From the NCBI RefSeq assembly GCF_020172685.1, contig NZ_CP083986.1:2066115-2113528 (forward strand): a stretch of DNA of 47,414 nucleotides, in the 5' to 3' direction. The translations under genes and the position numbers were made by a program. The DNA comes from [Mycobacterium] nativiensis. GTDB lineage: Bacteria > Actinomycetota > Actinomycetes > Mycobacteriales > Mycobacteriaceae. How positions within the stretch are numbered: the first letter of the stretch is position 1; each line of letters starts with the position of its first letter. The notes under the pieces were generated by a model. It saw nothing but the letters and a program-made list of their open reading frames with translations. It did not search any database and was not told where the DNA came from. Positions 1 to 8,901 of the stretch are shown here, one piece after another.

Positions 1-242
1 TTTACGGTCTGGCGGCGGGGGTGTGGAGCCGTGATGGCAACACCGCCTACCGGGCCGGCCGTGACATCGCGGCCGGCCGGGTGTGGGTGAACTGTTACCA
101 CGCCTATCCCGCGCATGCGGCGTTCGGCGGCTACAAGCAGTCCGGTATCGGCCGGGAGAACCACAAGATGGTGCTCGACCACTACCAGCAGACCAAAAAC
201 CTGCTGGTGTCCTACTCCCAAACCGCCACCGGCCTGTTCTGA
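1..242 (+). CDS. Aldehyde dehydrogenase, C-terminal end (partial)
   Basis: The gene enters from outside the window; the frame is open from base 3 to the TGA at 240-242, giving about 79 C-terminal residues. The stretch [15 protein letters not shown] followed by [15 protein letters not shown] is the typical end of the NAD-dependent aldehyde dehydrogenase superfamily (AcoD/ExaC type). The catalytic Cys and Glu lie upstream and cannot be seen. The alcohol dehydrogenase gene starts 52 bases downstream on the same strand, so the pair probably oxidises a short alcohol through its aldehyde to an acid. The substrate cannot be told from this fragment. Confidence 0.9.
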   Translation, partial: YGLAAGVWSRDGNTAYRAGRDIAAGRVWVNCYHAYPAHAAFGGYKQSGIGRENHKMVLDHYQQTKNLLVSYSQTATGLF

Positions 243-294
243 CCATGGCCCACGTAGGCCGCCGTCCAATCTTTGCCAAGAAGGGAATGAAACG

Positions 295-1377
295 ATGACT
301 GACACAGTCGACAACACTTACGCCACTACCGATGTCATGCAGGCCGCCGTTGTTACTGAATTCGGTGCGCCCCTGGAGATTGCCACACTGGCACTGCCCA
401 AACCCGGTAATCGCCAGGCACTCGTCAAGCTGGAGACCACCGGCGTGTGCCACACCGACCTGCATGCAGCACACGGTGATTGGCCCGTCAAACCGCAACC
501 ACCCTTCATCCCGGGCCATGAGGGTTGCGGCACGGTCGTCGCACTTGGCGAAGGGGTCGATGACATTCAGGTCGGCGATAGGATCGGCAACGTCTGGCTG
601 TGGTCGGCGTGCGGTGAGTGCGAGTTCTGCCGCACCGGCTGGGAGACCCTGTGCGAGAGTCAACGCAACGGCGGTTACAGCGTCAATGGCAGCTTTGGCA
701 CCTACATGCTGGTCGATACCGCCTACGCGGCCCGCATTCCCGACGGTGCTGACCCACTGGAAGTGGCGCCGATCTTGTGCGCCGGCGTCACCGTCTACAA
801 GGGATTGAAGGAAACTGAAGCCGGCCCCGGCGAGTGGGTGGCGATCTCGGGTATCGGTGGCCTTGGCCATATCGCCGTGCAATACGCGTTGGCGATGGGA
901 TTGCGCGTGCTGGCCGTCGATGTGGATGACTCCAAATTGGCGCTGGCCACTGAGTTGGGCGCCGAGATCGCCCTGAACGCACGCAACGTCGACCTGGCCG
1001 TCGAGGCACGCAAGGCTACCGGCGGAGTGCACGGAGTTCTGGTGACCGCCGTGCACCCGCAGGCATTCGGCCAGGCTGTGGGACTGGTGCGGCGCGGCGG
1101 GACCATAGTCTTCAACGGTCTACCACCCGGAGACTTCCCGGCACCGATCTTCGACATCGTGCTGAATCGCTTGACCATCCGGGGCTCAATTGTGGGGACC
1201 CGTCAGGACTTGGCCGAGGCCCTCGACTTTTACGCCCGGGGCCTGATCAGACCGAAGGTGACACCGGCAAGACTCGACGAAGTCAATGACATCTTCGAGC
1301 GCATGAAACGCGGTCAGATAGACGGCCGCATGGTCATCGACTTCCGAGAAGACGCAATCGATCAACCGGCCCGCTAG
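295..1377 (+). CDS. Zinc-dependent alcohol dehydrogenase (AdhP-like)
   Basis: This 360-residue medium-chain dehydrogenase probably oxidises primary alcohols with NAD. The ATG at 295 follows AAGAAGGG at a good distance; the open frame extends further upstream, but only into the aldehyde dehydrogenase region. Catalytic zinc ligands are Cys52, His75 (with Glu76) and Cys162. Structural zinc ligands are Cys106, Cys109, Cys112 and Cys120. The Rossmann motif GIGGLG is at 186-191, and an Asp near 209 suggests NAD rather than NADP. It is closest to the propanol-preferring AdhP group. Several codons end in A or T, unlike the lipid genes to the right. The divergent TetR genes downstream are plausible regulators, but this is inference. 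Confidence 0.9.
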   Translation: MTDTVDNTYATTDVMQAAVVTEFGAPLEIATLALPKPGNRQALVKLETTGVCHTDLHAAHGDWPVKPQPPFIPGHEGCGTVVALGEGVDDIQVGDRIGNVWLWSACGECEFCRTGWETLCESQRNGGYSVNGSFGTYMLVDTAYAARIPDGADPLEVAPILCAGVTVYKGLKETEAGPGEWVAISGIGGLGHIAVQYALAMGLRVLAVDVDDSKLALATELGAEIALNARNVDLAVEARKATGGVHGVLVTAVHPQAFGQAVGLVRRGGTIVFNGLPPGDFPAPIFDIVLNRLTIRGSIVGTRQDLAEALDFYARGLIRPKVTPARLDEVNDIFERMKRGQIDGRMVIDFREDAIDQPAR

Positions 1378-1383
1378 GCCGGC

Positions 1384-2046
1384 TCATCCCGAAACGGGAC
1401 CCTTTGCCCTGCGTCTGACGGGCTTTGGAGCGGGACTCAGGCTGTGCCGAATGAACACCTGCGCGTTGGCCACCAACGTGTCAACCGAATTCCGGCGTGG
1501 ATCCCACCACTCGGCGCTCCAGTTGAGGGCGCCGAGGATAAGCGGCTGTGCGAGTTTGGGATCGACGTCGTCGCGGATCTGGCCGTCGGCAGCCGCGGCG
1601 GTCATCAGCCGCTTCCAGATGCGGTTGTAGGCGGTGAGCTCCTTCTTATGACGGGCTCGCAATCGTTCAGGGATCTGACTGGAATTCCGGATGGAGGCGC
1701 GGGCGTAATCGGAGAGCTCGAGTCCGTGCCGAAGATGTACTTCCGCCGCAGTGAGGATTTGGTCCATCGGCGAGGTGCCGGGCGGCAACGCGTCCAGGGC
1801 TCGTTTCAGGTGGTTCCGCAGGTCATTGACGCCGCGGAACACCGTCTCTTCGATGAGATCCTCACGTGATGCGAAGTAGTAATAGATTGCGGGCGCCTGC
1901 AATTGCGCATGTTCGGCCACATCGGTCAGCCGGGTTCCGGCGAAGCCCTTGGTGCATAGGACGTGGGCAGCCGCGTCCAGGATGCGTGACCGGGTGCGGT
2001 CCGATTTCGACTGGTCCTTGGTGGGGGACTCTGGCTCGCTGGGCAC
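1384..2046 (-). CDS. TetR-family transcriptional regulator (paralogue A)
   Basis: A 220-residue repressor. The N-terminal helix-turn-helix spans roughly residues 18-65 (RILDAAAHVL, then LTDVAEHAQLQAPAIYYYFA). The ligand domain contains LILGALNWSAEWWDP near the C-terminus. It converges on the alcohol dehydrogenase gene, with the two stops 6 bases apart. It is clearly paralogous to the TetR gene at 2390-3040: both share RILDAAAHVL, LQAPAIY and the LGALNW-EWW block. A 13-base palindrome lies 4 bases upstream of its start, as expected for autoregulation. The ligand is unknown; an alcohol, aldehyde or acyl-CoA from the neighbouring pathway is a guess. Confidence 0.9.
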   Translation of the reverse strand: MPSEPESPTKDQSKSDRTRSRILDAAAHVLCTKGFAGTRLTDVAEHAQLQAPAIYYYFASREDLIEETVFRGVNDLRNHLKRALDALPPGTSPMDQILTAAEVHLRHGLELSDYARASIRNSSQIPERLRARHKKELTAYNRIWKRLMTAAAADGQIRDDVDPKLAQPLILGALNWSAEWWDPRRNSVDTLVANAQVFIRHSLSPAPKPVRRRAKGPVSG

Positions 2047-2049
2047 TGT

Positions 2050-2062
2050 TCGATCATATCGA
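2050..2062. promoter_or_regulatory. Candidate TetR operator palindrome
   Basis: The sequence is TCGAT-CAT-ATCGA, with perfect 5-base arms, ending 4 bases upstream of the minus-strand TetR start at 2046. Its position suits repression of that gene by itself or by its paralogue. This is inference from position and symmetry only, and the arms are short. Confidence 0.35.
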
Positions 2063-2389
2063 GTGCGACCTGCCTGTTTGCGATCGCGGAACGACTTGCG
2101 GCGACGAGCGTGGGGATAGTGGCGGTTCTGTCGTTACGCATCGTCTCGTCGACTGTTCGCGAAACGGGCAGCACAACCGCATGAACAGCATGTAGAAAAT
2201 TGCAGATGACGTGCCGAGTCATTGGTGTTCACACATCAGCTGGGCATATTTTTTATGATAGATTAACCATCGTGTGGCGCATCGACGAGGACGGGTCTCG
2301 CGACATCGACCTTCGCTGGCGCGCACGGATGGACATCAAAGGCGCCCGCGGCGACGTTGGACAGGCTGGGCCGTGCGTATCATCGCTCT
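2063..2389. other. Divergent intergenic region between the two TetR genes
   Basis: I see no credible gene here. The segment 2246-2270 is strikingly A/T-rich for this genome and includes TATGAT at 2254-2259, a good -10 match for rightward transcription of the second TetR gene; that would give a leader of roughly 120 bases. TTCGCGAA at 2156-2163 is an 8-base palindrome. The promoter for the left TetR gene must also lie here. Confidence 0.4.
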
Positions 2390-3040
2390 GTGATTCAGAG
2401 TCGACGGCGCTCCGCAGCGATCAGCGAGCCCGCGGGCGAGGGCGAATCGTCCACTGAATCGATGTCGACACGCGAGCGGATTCTCGACGCGGCAGCTCAT
2501 GTGCTGTCCGAAAACGGCTATGCCGGGCTTCGTCTGACCGACGTAGCCGCTGAAGCCAACCTGCAGGCCCCTGCCATCTACCACTACTACGCCTCGCGCG
2601 ACGAGTTGGTCGAGGAGGTGATGTGGTCAGGCATCGTGGGTATGCGTGAATATGTCGCCACTGTTCTCGACGGTCTGCCCGACGGAACGCCGCCCCTGAT
2701 GCGATTGCTGACCAGCGCTGAGGCCCATCTGCGCCACGTGCTGCAGGCCTCGGACTACGCCACCGCGTGGATCCGCAACGCCGGACAGGTCCCACTGGCG
2801 ATTCGTAAGCGGCAGATCGTCGAAGAGGAACGGTATGGCGAAATCTGGCGCCGACTCATCAACGATGTGGCCCGGGCAGGTCTGCTGCGACCGGAACTGG
2901 ACCTGTACATCGCGCAGATGCTGGTCCTGGGCGCCCTGAACTGGGCGGTGGAATGGTGGACACCCAGCGTCGGATCTGTCGAATCGGTTGTGGAGAACGC
3001 GAAATCATTGATTCGCCAAGGCCTGACGAACGATTCGTGA
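2390..3040 (+). CDS. TetR-family transcriptional regulator (paralogue B)
   Basis: A 216-residue repressor if the GTG at 2390 is used. A downstream ATG at 2462 (MSTRERILDAAAHVLSE) would also retain the whole helix-turn-helix; neither has a strong ribosome site, so the start is uncertain. The DNA-binding domain is RILDAAAHVL followed by LTDVAAEANLQAPAIYHYYA. The ligand domain ends in LVLGALNWAVEWWTP. It is a paralogue of the TetR at 1384-2046 and reads away from it. The LysR gene downstream is convergent, 25 bases from its stop. A duplicated regulator pair suggests cross-binding at one operator region. Function is otherwise unknown. Confidence 0.88.
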   Translation: MIQSRRRSAAISEPAGEGESSTESMSTRERILDAAAHVLSENGYAGLRLTDVAAEANLQAPAIYHYYASRDELVEEVMWSGIVGMREYVATVLDGLPDGTPPLMRLLTSAEAHLRHVLQASDYATAWIRNAGQVPLAIRKRQIVEEERYGEIWRRLINDVARAGLLRPELDLYIAQMLVLGALNWAVEWWTPSVGSVESVVENAKSLIRQGLTNDS

Positions 3041-3065
3041 CACCACCAGCACGCGCGACAGCCGG

Positions 3066-3953
3066 TCAGTGCAGGATGAGGTCTCGTACCGCCGAAGTGG
3101 TGTGGGGTTGCCACAGGGCCTGGAGGGGCACCAGCAGCGGCTCATCGAGATCGACCACCGCGACGGTGCCGTCGACGGCTGGTCCCGGTGGCGCGGTGAC
3201 GAATGCGGCGGCGTCCTCGGTGATCGCGGCCACCTCCGGCGGGCAGCCCTGTACCCGGCTGACCCGGTACTGCGGTTCGAAGCCGGCGCGGCGGCAGGCG
3301 TTGATCAGGAAATCGCTGTAGTACGACGCCCCGGGCGGTGCCCACAGCGCAATGGATTCACCCGCCAGATCAGCGATGCCGAGGTGCGTGCGGGCGGCCA
3401 GCGGATGGTTGCTGCGCACCGCGACGCGCAGTGTGTCGTAACGGATCACGGTCGTGGCGAGCCGTTCCTGCGGTACCACGCCGCGGCGCAGTCCCAGGTG
3501 CACGGTGCCGTCGCGCACCCCGGTGACCAGCTGATCGGGGAACATCTGCCGGACGGTGAACGAGGTCCTGGGCGCGCCGGCGATCGCCGGTTCGATCAGC
3601 GCGTAGACGTCATGGTTGGTGATCGCAGGGGAGTGGCCCACGACGAACTCATCCGGTCCGGCGCTGGCCGCGGCCCGGGTGTGTTGGGTGATGGTTCTGG
3701 CCGCCGCCAACAGGGTGCGACCCTCGTCGAGCAGCGTCTGGCCCGCCGGGGTGAGCGTGATACGACGGCCGGAGCGCACCAGCAGCGTCGCACCGAGGTC
3801 CTTCTCCAGCTGCCGAACGGAGCTGGACAGCGCCTGCTGGGACAGATGCAGCTGCGCGGCGGCCCGGGTGAATCCGGCGGCGTCCACCACCGCGACGAAA
3901 TGGCTCAGTCGACGCAGATCCGGGACGGTGGGCACCGAGACCACACTAGCCAC
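3066..3953 (-). CDS. LysR-family transcriptional regulator
   Basis: This 295-residue protein has the LysR layout. The N-terminal winged helix-turn-helix covers about residues 12-70: LRRLSHFVAVVDAAGFTRAA, then LHLSQQALSSSVRQLEKDLG, then LLVRSGRRITLTPAG. The periplasmic-binding-like effector domain covers about 95-290. The annotated start is the ATG at 3953; a GTG a few codons in is possible. It is divergent from the short-chain dehydrogenase at 4044, with 90 bases between, the classic arrangement for a LysR activator and its target. The effector is probably the substrate or product of that dehydrogenase. Confidence 0.9.
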   Translation of the reverse strand: MASVVSVPTVPDLRRLSHFVAVVDAAGFTRAAAQLHLSQQALSSSVRQLEKDLGATLLVRSGRRITLTPAGQTLLDEGRTLLAAARTITQHTRAAASAGPDEFVVGHSPAITNHDVYALIEPAIAGAPRTSFTVRQMFPDQLVTGVRDGTVHLGLRRGVVPQERLATTVIRYDTLRVAVRSNHPLAARTHLGIADLAGESIALWAPPGASYYSDFLINACRRAGFEPQYRVSRVQGCPPEVAAITEDAAAFVTAPPGPAVDGTVAVVDLDEPLLVPLQALWQPHTTSAVRDLILH

Positions 3954-4043
3954 AAGTAATAGTTGTTCAAAGGACGTAAATCGATGTTTCTCATTTGTGC
4001 ATCTGCCGACTAGCTTCGGTATCCGAAACAGGAGGGACTACCC

Positions 4044-4793
4044 ATGAGCAATCTTGCGGGCAAATCGGCGGTGGTCGCGGCCGGGGCCAAGAACCTGGGC
4101 GGGCTGATCAGCGCCACGTTGGCGCGCAGCGGCGTCAACGTCGCGGTGCACTACAACAGCGACGGCTCCGAACCCGACGCCGACAAGACCGTCGCCGCGG
4201 TCCGGCAAGCCGGCGCCCAGGCCATCAAGGTGCAGGGCGACCTGACCCACCCGGCCAACGTCACCGCGCTGTTCGACGCCGCGGTGGACGCCTTCGGAGG
4301 AGTGGACTTCGCGGTCAACACCGTCGGCAAGGTATTACGCAAACCGATGCTGGAAACAACTGAGGCCGAATATGATTCGATGTTCGACATCAACGCCAAG
4401 GCGGCGTACTTCTTCCTGCAACAGGCCGGCAGGCGCCTCAACGACAACGGTTCGGTGGTGACGATCGTGACCGCACTGCTGGGCGCGTTCACCGACGGGT
4501 ATTCCACCTACGCGGGATCCAAGAGTCCGGTGGAGCACTTCACCCGGGCGGCGGCCAAGGAGCTCGGGACCCGGGGCATCAGCGTCAACAGCGTTGCACC
4601 CGGTCCGATGGACACCCCGTTCTTCTACCCGCAGGAGACCCCGGAACGCGTCGAGTTCCACAAGTCGCAGGGGATGGGCAACCGGCTGACCCGGATCGAG
4701 GACATCGCGCCGCTGGTGGTGTTCCTGCTCGACGGCGGGCACTGGGTCACCGGCCAGACGATCTTTGCCAACGGCGGTTACACCACGCGGTAA
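4044..4793 (+). CDS. Short-chain dehydrogenase/reductase (SDR)
   Basis: This 249-residue classical SDR is an NAD(P)-dependent oxidoreductase. The ATG follows a strong AGGAGGG ribosome site. The cofactor loop reads AAGAKNLGG near residues 10-18, a variant of TGxxxGxG. The catalytic YAGSK (YxxxK) is present, but the residue 13 positions before the Tyr, where the catalytic Ser normally sits, is Thr (in VTIVTALLG). NTVGK replaces the usual NNAG. The C-terminal VTGQTIFANGGYTTR is typical of the family. It is divergent from and probably activated by the LysR gene at 3066-3953. The substrate is not recognisable. Confidence 0.9.
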   Translation: MSNLAGKSAVVAAGAKNLGGLISATLARSGVNVAVHYNSDGSEPDADKTVAAVRQAGAQAIKVQGDLTHPANVTALFDAAVDAFGGVDFAVNTVGKVLRKPMLETTEAEYDSMFDINAKAAYFFLQQAGRRLNDNGSVVTIVTALLGAFTDGYSTYAGSKSPVEHFTRAAAKELGTRGISVNSVAPGPMDTPFFYPQETPERVEFHKSQGMGNRLTRIEDIAPLVVFLLDGGHWVTGQTIFANGGYTTR

Positions 4794-4798
4794 TCCCG

Positions 4799-4861
4799 CG
4801 CGAGCGTGCGCAGATGTACGGCCCCACTTGGGGGTTTGGCGTACAACTGCGCACGCTCGCG
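4799..4861. repeat. Long intergenic palindrome (copy 1)
   Basis: Two 22-base arms, 4799-4820 and 4840-4861, match as an inverted repeat with one mismatch (position 4814). The 19-base loop holds a further CCCCA-CT-TGGGG mini-stem at 4822-4833. It lies between the convergent SDR and accD6 genes, so it may act as a bidirectional terminator, although there is no clear T-tract. The arm begins CGCGAG-CG-TGCGCA; the palindromes at 16403-16463 and 45477-45502 share the CGAG-nn-TG core. Confidence 0.85.
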
Positions 4862-4871
4862 ACAAGAAAAA

Positions 4872-6293
4872 TTACAGCGGGATGTTCTTGTGCCGGCCGC
4901 GACGGGCAGGCGCCTCGGCCAGGGCCTGGGTGATCTTGCTGCGGGTGTGCGACGGGTCGATCTTCTCGTCGACCACGCCGATGTCGATGGCGCTGTCCAC
5001 GCCGCCGGCGATCCGCTCGTGCTCCAAGGCGAGTTCCTCGTGCAGCGCCTCGCGCTCGTGATCGGGGGCGGCGGCCAGCTTCTTCTTGTGCAGGATGCCG
5101 ACCGCGGCCTTGGCCCCCATCACCGCCACCTCGGCGTCCGGCCAGGCGAACACCTTGGTGGCGCCCAGGGACCGGGAGTTCATCGCGATGTAGGCCCCGC
5201 CGTAGGTCTTGCGGGTGACCAGGGTGACCCGGGGAACGGTGGCCTCGCCGAACGCGTGCAGCAGCTTGGCGCCGCGGCGCACCACGCCGCCCCACTCCTG
5301 GCCGACACCGGGCAGGTAGCCCGGCACGTCGACGATCACGATCAGCGGAATGCCGAACGCGTCGCACAGCCGCACGAAACGCGCCGACTTCTCGGCGCTT
5401 TCGGAGTTCAGGCAGCCGCCCAGCCGCAGCGGGTTGTTGGCCAGCACCCCGACGGTGCGCCCGGACAACCGGCCCAGCCCGACCACCATCGAAGGGGCCC
5501 ACTTGGCCTGGAGCTCGTCGAACGGCGCGTCGTCATCGAGCAGCGCGTGCACCAGCGGGTGCACGTCGTAGGCGCGCCGCGCCGACTCCGGAAGCAGTGC
5601 GTGCAGGTCGATCTCGCCTGCCTCGGCCTTGTTGCGGTCGAAATGACCCTGCTGGCAGAACAATCCGACCAGGCGGCGGCCCCGCTCGTAGGCGTCGAGC
5701 TCGTCGTCGGCGACGATGTGGCACACCCCGGACTTCTTGTGGTGGGTGTCGGGGCCGCCGAGCGCAGCCATGTCGACGTCCTCACCGGTCACACTGCGAA
5801 CCACGTCCGGCCCGGTGACGAACACCCGGCCTTCGGGCGCCATCACGATGACGTCGGTCAGAGCCGGACCGTAGGCGGCGCCACCGGCGGCGAAACCGAC
5901 CACCACCGAGATCTGCGGGACATAGCCGGAGGCCCGGATCATGGCCTCGAAGACCAGTCCGACCGCGTGCAGGGCACGCACTCCCTCAGCCAACCGTGCA
6001 CCGCCGGAGTGCCACAGGCCCACGATCGGGCTCTGCTCGGCGATCGCCGTGTCGTAGGCGTTGACGATGTGGTCGCAGCCCTCGATGCCCATCGCACCGC
6101 CCATCACGGTGCCGTCGGTGCAGAACGCGATGGTCCGCACGCCGTTGACGGTGCCGCCGGCCGCGAGCACGCCGGAACGGTCGCGCTCATGCAGCAGTTC
6201 GATGGTGCCGTCGTCGAAGAATGTCGACAGACGCAGCAGGGGGTCGCGCGGGTCGAGTGATTCGCCCACCGTCTCGGGAGCCATGGTCGTCAT
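4872..6293 (-). CDS. accD6: Acetyl/propionyl-CoA carboxylase beta subunit AccD6
   Basis: This carboxyltransferase subunit works with the biotinylated AccA3 chain to make malonyl-CoA for fatty and mycolic acid synthesis. The start is the ATG at 6293 (MTTMAPETVGESLDPRDPLL), preceded by AAGGAGAGG; the open frame runs further upstream but into the kasB end. The protein is 473 residues, the length I recall for M. tuberculosis AccD6. The N-terminal crotonase-fold half contains FAAGGAAYGPALTD; the C-terminal half contains GYLPGVGQEWGG and RKTYGGAYIAMNS, which form the acyl-CoA and biotin sites. It is the last gene of the FAS-II operon, 55 bases after kasB. Confidence 0.97.
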   Translation of the reverse strand: MTTMAPETVGESLDPRDPLLRLSTFFDDGTIELLHERDRSGVLAAGGTVNGVRTIAFCTDGTVMGGAMGIEGCDHIVNAYDTAIAEQSPIVGLWHSGGARLAEGVRALHAVGLVFEAMIRASGYVPQISVVVGFAAGGAAYGPALTDVIVMAPEGRVFVTGPDVVRSVTGEDVDMAALGGPDTHHKKSGVCHIVADDELDAYERGRRLVGLFCQQGHFDRNKAEAGEIDLHALLPESARRAYDVHPLVHALLDDDAPFDELQAKWAPSMVVGLGRLSGRTVGVLANNPLRLGGCLNSESAEKSARFVRLCDAFGIPLIVIVDVPGYLPGVGQEWGGVVRRGAKLLHAFGEATVPRVTLVTRKTYGGAYIAMNSRSLGATKVFAWPDAEVAVMGAKAAVGILHKKKLAAAPDHEREALHEELALEHERIAGGVDSAIDIGVVDEKIDPSHTRSKITQALAEAPARRGRHKNIPL

Positions 6294-6348
6294 CGGCCTC
6301 TCCTTAATCAATTGGTCTTGTGGTGTCGCCACTGGTCCGTCATGACCG

Positions 6349-7617
6349 TTAATACCGGCCGAAGACGAGCGCGACGTTGTGCCCGCCGAATCCGAACGAG
6401 TTGTTGATCGCGTACTGGTAGTTGCCCGGACGCGGAGCATCGGCTACCACATCCAGGTCGATCTCGGGATCGAGATTTTTCAGATTCAGCGTCGGCGGGA
6501 TCACCTGATCACGCAGGGCCATCACGGTCAGGATGGATTCCACCGCGCCGACCGCGCCGACCGAGTGGCCGAGCGCACTCTTGGGGGCGTACACCGCGGC
6601 GTTGCCGCCGTGCTTGCCCAATGCGTGGGTGATGGCGTGGCCTTCGGCCACGTCGCCGACCGAGGTGCCGGTGGCATGAGCGTTGACGTGGTCGATGTCG
6701 CCGGGTGCCAGGCCGGCGACCCGGATCGCCCGCGACATCGCTCGGCCGGCACTTTCGCCGTCCGGGTCCGGCGCGACGATGTGGTAGCCGTCGGACGTGA
6801 TCGACGCACCCATGACGCGCGCGATGATGTTGGCACCGCGGGCCTTGGCGTGTTCTTCGGTCTCGATCACCATCAGCGCGGCCGCCTCGCCGAACACGAA
6901 GCCGTTGCGGTCGCGGTCGAAGGGACGGCAGGCGCCCGCCGGGTCGTCGTTGGAGTTGGACAGCACGATGCGCATCTGGGCGAACCCGGCGATCGGAACC
7001 GCCTCGATCCGGGTCTCCACACCGCCGCAGATCGCGATGTCGGCCTCGCCGAGCACGATCTGCTGCCAGGCGTGCGCGATGCCCTCCGACCCGGATGCGC
7101 ACGCCGAGATCGGAGTGATGACCCCGGCCTTGGCCTGGCGGTCCAGTCCGATCGTGGCCGCCGCACCGTTGGGCATGTATTTCTGCACGGTCAGCGGGGA
7201 CACGGCCCGGAAGCCGCGTTCCCGCATGGCGTCGTAGGCGTAGACCAGTTCCTCGGTGGAACCCAGCCCGGTGCCGACCGAAACCATGAGGCGCCGCGCG
7301 TCGACCTCCGGCGACCCGGTGTTCTCCCAGGCCCGCCGGCTCATTGCCAGCGCCATCTTCTGCAGATACGACAGCCGCCGCAACTCGGTGCGGCTCAGCC
7401 CCTCGTCGAAGCACTCCGGCGTCTCCACCAGGTGCCCGCCGATGCGGACCGGCAGGTCGTACTTCGTGATGAAGTCGTCGGTGAGCGTGCGGATGCCGCT
7501 CTGGCCGTCGAGCAGACCTTTCCAGGTGTGTTCTGCATCGGCGGCCAGAGCGGTCGTCATGGCAAAACCGGTGACGACGACGTTGGGTAAACCGTTGCCA
7601 GTAGCCAGTGTTGACAT
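6349..7617 (-). CDS. kasB: Beta-ketoacyl-ACP synthase KasB
   Basis: This condensing enzyme of the type II fatty acid synthase adds malonyl-ACP units in the late elongation of meromycolate chains. It is 422 residues with the thiolase fold. The nucleophile is Cys173 (SACASGSEG) and the catalytic histidines are His314 (NAHATGT) and His351 (GHSVGAV). The end, [19 protein letters not shown], is nearly identical to that of KasA next door, showing the tandem duplication. The call as KasB rather than KasA rests on gene order and on residues such as [12 protein letters not shown]. The N-terminus is somewhat shorter than the 438-residue M. tuberculosis form I recall. It follows kasA by 33 bases in the operon. 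Confidence 0.96.
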   Translation of the reverse strand: MSTLATGNGLPNVVVTGFAMTTALAADAEHTWKGLLDGQSGIRTLTDDFITKYDLPVRIGGHLVETPECFDEGLSRTELRRLSYLQKMALAMSRRAWENTGSPEVDARRLMVSVGTGLGSTEELVYAYDAMRERGFRAVSPLTVQKYMPNGAAATIGLDRQAKAGVITPISACASGSEGIAHAWQQIVLGEADIAICGGVETRIEAVPIAGFAQMRIVLSNSNDDPAGACRPFDRDRNGFVFGEAAALMVIETEEHAKARGANIIARVMGASITSDGYHIVAPDPDGESAGRAMSRAIRVAGLAPGDIDHVNAHATGTSVGDVAEGHAITHALGKHGGNAAVYAPKSALGHSVGAVGAVESILTVMALRDQVIPPTLNLKNLDPEIDLDVVADAPRPGNYQYAINNSFGFGGHNVALVFGRY

Positions 7618-7650
7618 GGGTGTTCCGAACTCCTCTTCCCCGTCGGAGTG

Positions 7651-8901
7651 TCAGTACCGCCCGAAGGCGAGCGCGACGTTGTGCCCACCGAACCCGAATG
7701 AGTTGTTGATCGCGTACTGGTACTCGCCGTACCGGGGAGCACCCGCGACCACGTCGAGATTGATCTCCGGGTCCGGCGTCTCGTAGTTCAGCGTCGGCGG
7801 GATGACCCCGTCGCGCAGCGAGAGCACCGTCAGCACCGATTCGAGCGCACCGACCGCTCCGATGGAGTGGCCCAGCGCCGACTTGGGTGCGTACACCGCG
7901 GCGTGCTCACATCCGGCTTCCCGGATGGCGTTCGCCTCGGCGGTGTCACCGATCGGAGTGGCTGTTCCGTGGGCGTTGATGTGGTCGATGTCCTTGGCGG
8001 ACAGGCCCGCCAGTTCCAGCGACCGCTTCATGGCCTGACCGGCCCGCTTGCCATCGGGTCCGGGAGCCACCATGTGGAAGGCGTCGGAAGTGATTCCGGC
8101 ACCCATCAACCGGGCCAGCGGCTTGGCGCCGCGAGCCTTGGCGTGCTCCTCGGTCTCGATGATCATCATCGCGCCGGCCTCGCCGAACACGAAGCCGTCC
8201 CGGGCCTTGTCGAAGGGCCGTGACGCCTTCTCGGGCTCGTCGTTGCGGGTCGACATGGCGCGCATCATCGAGAACGCCGCGATCGGCAGCGCCTCGATCA
8301 TGCCCTCCACGCCGCCACAGACGACCATGTCGGCGTCACCCATCACGATGTGACGCCAGGCGTGCGCGATGGCCTCCGAACCCGACGAACACGCCGAGAC
8401 CGGCGTGATCACCCCGGCGCGGGCGCCGAGCTGCAGCCCGGCGACCGCAGCGGCGCCGTTGGGCATGACCATCTGCACGGCCAACGGCGACACCTTGCGG
8501 GGGCCGCCCTCGTTCATCAGGTCGTAGGTCTCGACGATCTTCTCGCCGCCGCCCAAGCCGGTGCCGATGACGACCGCGAGCCGGTCCTTGTCGACGTCCG
8601 GCGTGCCGGCGTTCGACCAGAGCCGCTCGCTGAGCAGTTTGGACATCCGCTGGACGTAGGACATGCGGCGCAGGTCCAACCGGCCCATGTGGTCGTCGAC
8701 CGGGTCCTTGAGCTGACCGCCGATCTTGACCGGCAGCTCCCATTTCTCGGTGAAATCACCGGTGAGGGTACGGATACCGCTCTCGCCGGCCAGCAGACCC
8801 TTCCACGTGCCGTCGATATCCGCAGCGATCGATGTTGTTGCCTCAACGGCGGTTACCACCACAGAGGGGTAACCGCCGTTGGCCGTAGAAGGCTTGGACA
8901 C
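7651..8901 (-). CDS. kasA: Beta-ketoacyl-ACP synthase KasA
   Basis: KasA is the essential condensing enzyme that starts FAS-II elongation of C16-C26 acyl-ACP. It has 416 residues, the same as M. tuberculosis KasA, the known target of thiolactomycin. The nucleophile is Cys171 (SACSSGSEA); the histidines are in NAHGTAT and GHSIGAV. The start codon is GTG at 8901, directly abutting the acpM stop TAA at 8902-8904, with no bases between. Translation is therefore probably coupled to acpM, giving linked output of the carrier protein and the synthase that uses it. Confidence 0.97.
   Translation of the reverse strand: MSKPSTANGGYPSVVVTAVEATTSIAADIDGTWKGLLAGESGIRTLTGDFTEKWELPVKIGGQLKDPVDDHMGRLDLRRMSYVQRMSKLLSERLWSNAGTPDVDKDRLAVVIGTGLGGGEKIVETYDLMNEGGPRKVSPLAVQMVMPNGAAAVAGLQLGARAGVITPVSACSSGSEAIAHAWRHIVMGDADMVVCGGVEGMIEALPIAAFSMMRAMSTRNDEPEKASRPFDKARDGFVFGEAGAMMIIETEEHAKARGAKPLARLMGAGITSDAFHMVAPGPDGKRAGQAMKRSLELAGLSAKDIDHINAHGTATPIGDTAEANAIREAGCEHAAVYAPKSALGHSIGAVGALESVLTVLSLRDGVIPPTLNYETPDPEINLDVVAGAPRYGEYQYAINNSFGFGGHNVALAFGRY

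Noticed and set aside
3069..3959. A 296-codon plus-strand frame opposite the LysR gene.
   Set aside because: The LysR domain order on the minus strand is complete, and the opposite frame shows no domain.
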